64,000 nucleotides of DNA from an uncultured Oscillospiraceae bacterium (GTDB lineage: Bacteria; Bacillota; Clostridia; Oscillospirales; Acutalibacteraceae), in the NCBI GenBank assembly GCA_900555015.1, contig USJL01000006.1:1-64000 (forward strand), given 5' to 3'. A program made the position numbers and the translations under genes. Each line of letters begins with the position of its first letter. Positions within the stretch are counted from its first letter, which is position 1. The notes under the pieces were generated by a model. It was not told the DNA's origin, ran no database searches, and saw nothing but the letters and a program-made list of their open reading frames with translations. Positions 61,282-64,000 of the stretch are shown in pieces.

Positions 61282-61584
61282 ATGTCAGATTGTTGCTGTG
61301 AATGTAAAAAAACGAAAAAGCGTGATGAGGCAGAGCATAAAAAATTAATGAATCGTTTAAGCAGAATTGAAGGTCAAATCAGAGGCATTAAAGGTATGGT
61401 TGAAAATGACGCCTACTGCACAGATATTATCAATCAGGTGTCTGCCGTTACCGCCGCTTTAAACGCTTTTAATAAAGAATTGCTTTCCGAGCATATTAAA
61501 ACCTGTGTTGCAAATGATATTAGAGCAGGTAAGGATGAAACTGTGGACGACCTTGTTGCTACTTTGCAAAAATTAATGAAGTAA
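61282..61584 (+). CDS. csoR: Copper-sensing repressor CsoR
   Basis: The 100-residue all-helical repressor starts with a Cys-rich segment (MSDCCCECKK). The metal ligands C46, H71 and C75 appear in DAYCTDIINQ and EHIKTC, with the same 25- and 4-residue spacing as the Cu(I) set of M. tuberculosis CsoR. RLSRIEGQIRGIKGMV is the DNA-contacting helix. It should leave the operators when Cu(I) binds. GAAAGGAAG precedes the ATG. CopA follows on the same strand after an intergenic repeat. Confidence 0.93.
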   Translation: MSDCCCECKKTKKRDEAEHKKLMNRLSRIEGQIRGIKGMVENDAYCTDIINQVSAVTAALNAFNKELLSEHIKTCVANDIRAGKDETVDDLVATLQKLMK

Positions 61585-61616
61585 TTATTTATATATTTAT
61601 ACAATTATATTATATG

Positions 61617-61676
61617 CCCCCTTTATGATATGCCCCCCTTGTCAAAGGGGGGATGTCATCGTAGATGACAGGGGGG
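61617..61676 (+). repeat. GC-rich intergenic repeat with nested hairpins, between csoR and copA
   Basis: CCCCCCTT (61633-61640) pairs with AAGGGGGG (61645-61652), and TGTCATC (61654-61660) pairs with GATGACA (61664-61670). CCCCC (61617-61621) can pair with the final GGGGGG (61671-61676), so the element can fold as two hairpins closed by an outer stem. It has the look of the dispersed intergenic repeats of firmicutes; only one copy is in this window. Confidence 0.6.
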
Positions 61677-61759
61677 ATTCATAAAAAAATTGTATTTACC
61701 AAAAACAAAGATTCAACATTAAACCTAATTTTAGAAACAGAAAGGTTGTGATTATAAAT

Positions 61760-64000
61760 ATGAAAGAGTTTGACATTACCGGTATGAGCTGTGCCGCTTG
61801 CAGCGCACGAATTGAAAAAGCCGTTTCAAAAGTGGAAAACGTAAATTCGGTAAGCGTTAATTTGCTAACTAATTCAATGGCTGTTGACGGCACTGCCGAT
61901 AATCAAACTATTATTGACGCTGTTGTTAACGCCGGTTACGGTGCTTCGGTTAAAGGAACAAAAAATAAATCTTCAGAAAAGGAAAGTATTAAAGACACAC
62001 AAACACCGCAAATGATTAAACGCCTTGTTGCGTCCGTTGTTCTTCTTATTCCGCTTATGTATGTTTCTATGGGTCATATGATGTGGGGTTGGCGTGTGCC
62101 GGAATTTTTAAACGGTAATCATCTTGGCATTGCTTTGTTTGAATTTATTTTAACTGTTGCCGTTATGGTTATTAATCAGCGCTTTTTCGTCAGCGGATTT
62201 AAAGGCGTAATTCATAAAGCACCTAATATGGATACTCTTGTGGCTCTCGGTTCAGGTGCGGCATTTGTTTACAGCACTGTTATTATGTTTTTAATGACGG
62301 TTGAAATTAAAAACGGCAACACAGCCGCCGCTCATGAATATATGCATGATTTGTATTTTGAGTCTGCCGCTATGATTTTGGCTCTTATAACCGTTGGCAA
62401 AACATTAGAAGATTATTCAAAAGGCAAAACAACAAACGCCCTTAAAAGTCTTATGGATTTATCACCAAAAACTGCCGTTGTGCTAAAAAACGGCGTTGAA
62501 ACAACCGTTCCTGTTGAAGAAGTTGCTCTTGACGACATTGTTGTTATAAAAGCAGGCAGCAGTGTTCCTGTTGATGCAAAAATTATCAGCGGTGATTGCT
62601 CGGTAGATGAGTCTGCTTTAACAGGTGAAAGCATTCCTGTTGATAAAACCATTGGTGATAAGGTTTCTGCCGGTACTGTTAATTTAACAGGCTATGCCCG
62701 GTGCCGTGCCGTGTCTGTCGGCGAGGATACCGATTTGTCTAAAATCATTAAAATGGTTGCAGACGCTTCTGCAACTAAAGCACCAATCGCTAAAATTGCC
62801 GATAAAGTATCGGGCGTGTTTGTTCCTGTTGTTGTTTCAATAGCACTGGTAACTTTTGTTGCTTGGCTTGTTTCAGGCTCAACCGTCGGCTTTGCACTTG
62901 CCCGTTCCATTTCTGTTCTTGTAATCAGCTGCCCTTGCGCTTTAGGCTTGGCAACACCGGTTGCAATTATGGTCGGCAGCGGTAAAGGCGCTAAAAACGG
63001 CATTTTGTTTAAAACTGCCGAAAGTTTGGAAATTACGGGTAAATCTCAAATTGTTTGTTTTGATAAAACGGGTACTGTTACAAACGGTAATCCTGTTGTA
63101 ACCGATGTTGTTGCAGATGATGTTGAAAAACTTTTGCACTTTGCTTATTCGGTAGAGGCTAAAAGCGAACATCCCTTGTCTAAAGCCGTAAATAATTATT
63201 GTAAAGAAAAAGGTGTAATCCTTGTTGATACTTTAAATTATAAAACGGTTCCGGGCGGGGGAGTTACAGCCGAAATTAACGGCAAAACAGCTGTTGCAGG
63301 CAATATAGAACTTGTTTCAAAATATGTTGATATAGAAAATAAATTCATATCCGGCGCCGAAACTCTTGCGCAAAACGGCAAAACTCCGTTATTTTTTGCA
63401 TATGGCGGCGATTTTCTTGGCATTATTGCCGTTGCTGATACTGTTAGGGAAGACAGCATTGCCGCAGTTAATATGCTTAAAAATTCCGGCGTTTCCGTTG
63501 TAATGATTACAGGCGATAATAATAATACCGCCGCCGCAGTTGCAAAACAGGTGGGTATAGATAATGTTATTTCAAAGGTTTTACCCGGCGAAAAACAGGA
63601 AAAAGTTGCCGCACTTCAAAAATTCGGTTCTGTTGCCATGGTTGGCGACGGTATTAATGACGCCCCTGCCTTAACTGCCGCAGATACAGGCATTGCAATA
63701 GGCGCAGGAACAGATGTTGCCATAGATGCCGCTGATGTTGTGCTTATGAAAAGCAGTCCTCTTGATGTGGCAAAAGCAATTAATCTTTCACGCCGTGTGC
63801 TGTTAAATATAAAGGAAAATCTGTTTTGGGCGTTTATTTATAACGTTATCGGCATTCCTGTTGCCGCAGGTGTGCTTTATCCGGCGTTTGGCTTAACATT
63901 AAATCCAATGATTGCCGCTGCTGCAATGAGCCTTTCAAGCTTTTGTGTTGTTATGAACGCTTTAAGGCTGAATATTGTTAATATTAACAAAATTACAAAC
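61760..64000 (+). CDS. copA: Copper-exporting P1B-type ATPase, 3' end cut by window
   Basis: The first 747 codons are present. One HMA domain carries GMSCAACSARIE (C11 and C14). Six or more of the eight membrane helices follow. The transport site is C391-P392-C393 in ISCPCALGLATP. The phosphorylation site is D435 in DKTGTVTNG. TGES (actuator), SEHPLSKA (nucleotide binding) and VAMVGDGINDAPAL (hinge) are present, as is MSLSSFCVV near the end. It exports Cu(I) at the cost of ATP. AAAGG precedes ATG 61760. It shares the csoR promoter; the C-terminus may hold more residues beyond 64000. Confidence 0.95.
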   Translation, partial: MKEFDITGMSCAACSARIEKAVSKVENVNSVSVNLLTNSMAVDGTADNQTIIDAVVNAGYGASVKGTKNKSSEKESIKDTQTPQMIKRLVASVVLLIPLMYVSMGHMMWGWRVPEFLNGNHLGIALFEFILTVAVMVINQRFFVSGFKGVIHKAPNMDTLVALGSGAAFVYSTVIMFLMTVEIKNGNTAAAHEYMHDLYFESAAMILALITVGKTLEDYSKGKTTNALKSLMDLSPKTAVVLKNGVETTVPVEEVALDDIVVIKAGSSVPVDAKIISGDCSVDESALTGESIPVDKTIGDKVSAGTVNLTGYARCRAVSVGEDTDLSKIIKMVADASATKAPIAKIADKVSGVFVPVVVSIALVTFVAWLVSGSTVGFALARSISVLVISCPCALGLATPVAIMVGSGKGAKNGILFKTAESLEITGKSQIVCFDKTGTVTNGNPVVTDVVADDVEKLLHFAYSVEAKSEHPLSKAVNNYCKEKGVILVDTLNYKTVPGGGVTAEINGKTAVAGNIELVSKYVDIENKFISGAETLAQNGKTPLFFAYGGDFLGIIAVADTVREDSIAAVNMLKNSGVSVVMITGDNNNTAAAVAKQVGIDNVISKVLPGEKQEKVAALQKFGSVAMVGDGINDAPALTAADTGIAIGAGTDVAIDAADVVLMKSSPLDVAKAINLSRRVLLNIKENLFWAFIYNVIGIPVAAGVLYPAFGLTLNPMIAAAAMSLSSFCVVMNALRLNIVNINKITN

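Noticed and set aside
1..64000. CRISPR arrays, transposases, integrases or prophage genes
   Set aside because: No regularly spaced direct repeats and no protein with such motifs were found on either strand.

Overview
This window looks like a chromosomal segment of an anaerobic, low-GC Firmicute of the class Clostridia, most likely an Oscillospirales/Ruminococcaceae-type gut bacterium. This placement is inferred from AT-rich codon use, strong AGGAGG-type ribosome binding sites, a Rex/lactate dehydrogenase/acetate kinase fermentation set, formate-tetrahydrofolate ligase, a SCIFF ranthipeptide locus, and the tepA-ylzJ-like-ftsK order. No phage, insertion sequence or CRISPR array was seen.

Layout. 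1-5.1 kb: a truncated cell-wall glucosaminidase gene, a tandem-domain glycosyltransferase and rodA. 5.2-8.4 kb: fhs-tsaE-tsaB-rpiB, tightly packed. 8.4-11.8 kb: a lipoprotein, a small membrane protein behind a long leader, and an ECF sigma factor with a membrane partner. 11.8-13.9 kb: alr and a FemAB-like ligase. 14-21 kb: a GH2 beta-galactosidase, then comEC, holA and rnmV. 21-28 kb: tmcAL divergent from ackA, a PC4-like protein, alaS, a HIT protein, apt and ldh. 28-32.6 kb: an unknown protein with rex, then icd and aconitase. 32.8-40 kb: tepA, ylzJ-like, an UppP-like protein lacking catalytic residues, ftsK, a YgiQ-type radical SAM protein, a ComEA-like protein, comFC and tRNA-Leu. 40-49 kb: a GH30 glycosidase, a lipoyl-less E2-like acyltransferase, a CoA-transferase, the SCIFF maturase and its precursor peptide, an Orn/Lys/Arg decarboxylase, a second tRNA-Leu and a Gfo/Idh oxidoreductase. 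49-58 kb: a heterodimeric ABC exporter, a two-component system, and a VTC/DUF4956/carbohydrate-binding lipoprotein operon. 58-64 kb: a zinc-ribbon membrane protein, an old-yellow-enzyme-type Fe-S flavoprotein, and the copper pair csoR-copA (copA runs off the window).

How it works together. The enzymes point to sugar fermentation to lactate and acetate (beta-galactosidase, ldh, ackA, CoA-transferase) with NADH sensing by Rex, one-carbon metabolism through Fhs, and a partial oxidative TCA branch (acn-icd) that probably supplies 2-oxoglutarate. Peptidoglycan functions recur (glucosaminidase, RodA, Alr, FemAB, degenerate UppP).

Most interesting observations. (1) A SCIFF precursor of 48 codons at 45589-45735 (minus) has serine at both positions, 32 and 37, that I recall as the thioether donor Cys and acceptor Thr in the characterised family member. 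It has its own consensus promoter and a terminator hairpin before its maturase gene. (2) An UppP-fold protein between tepA and ftsK lacks the catalytic Glu and Arg motifs. (3) A shared 31-base box lies in front of both the response-regulator gene and the VTC operon. (4) The response regulator has a -1 frameshift that removes its last conserved residues. Starts given here are refined from Shine-Dalgarno position and family N-termini; several longer reading frames begin at a TTG that is really a -35 promoter hexamer.
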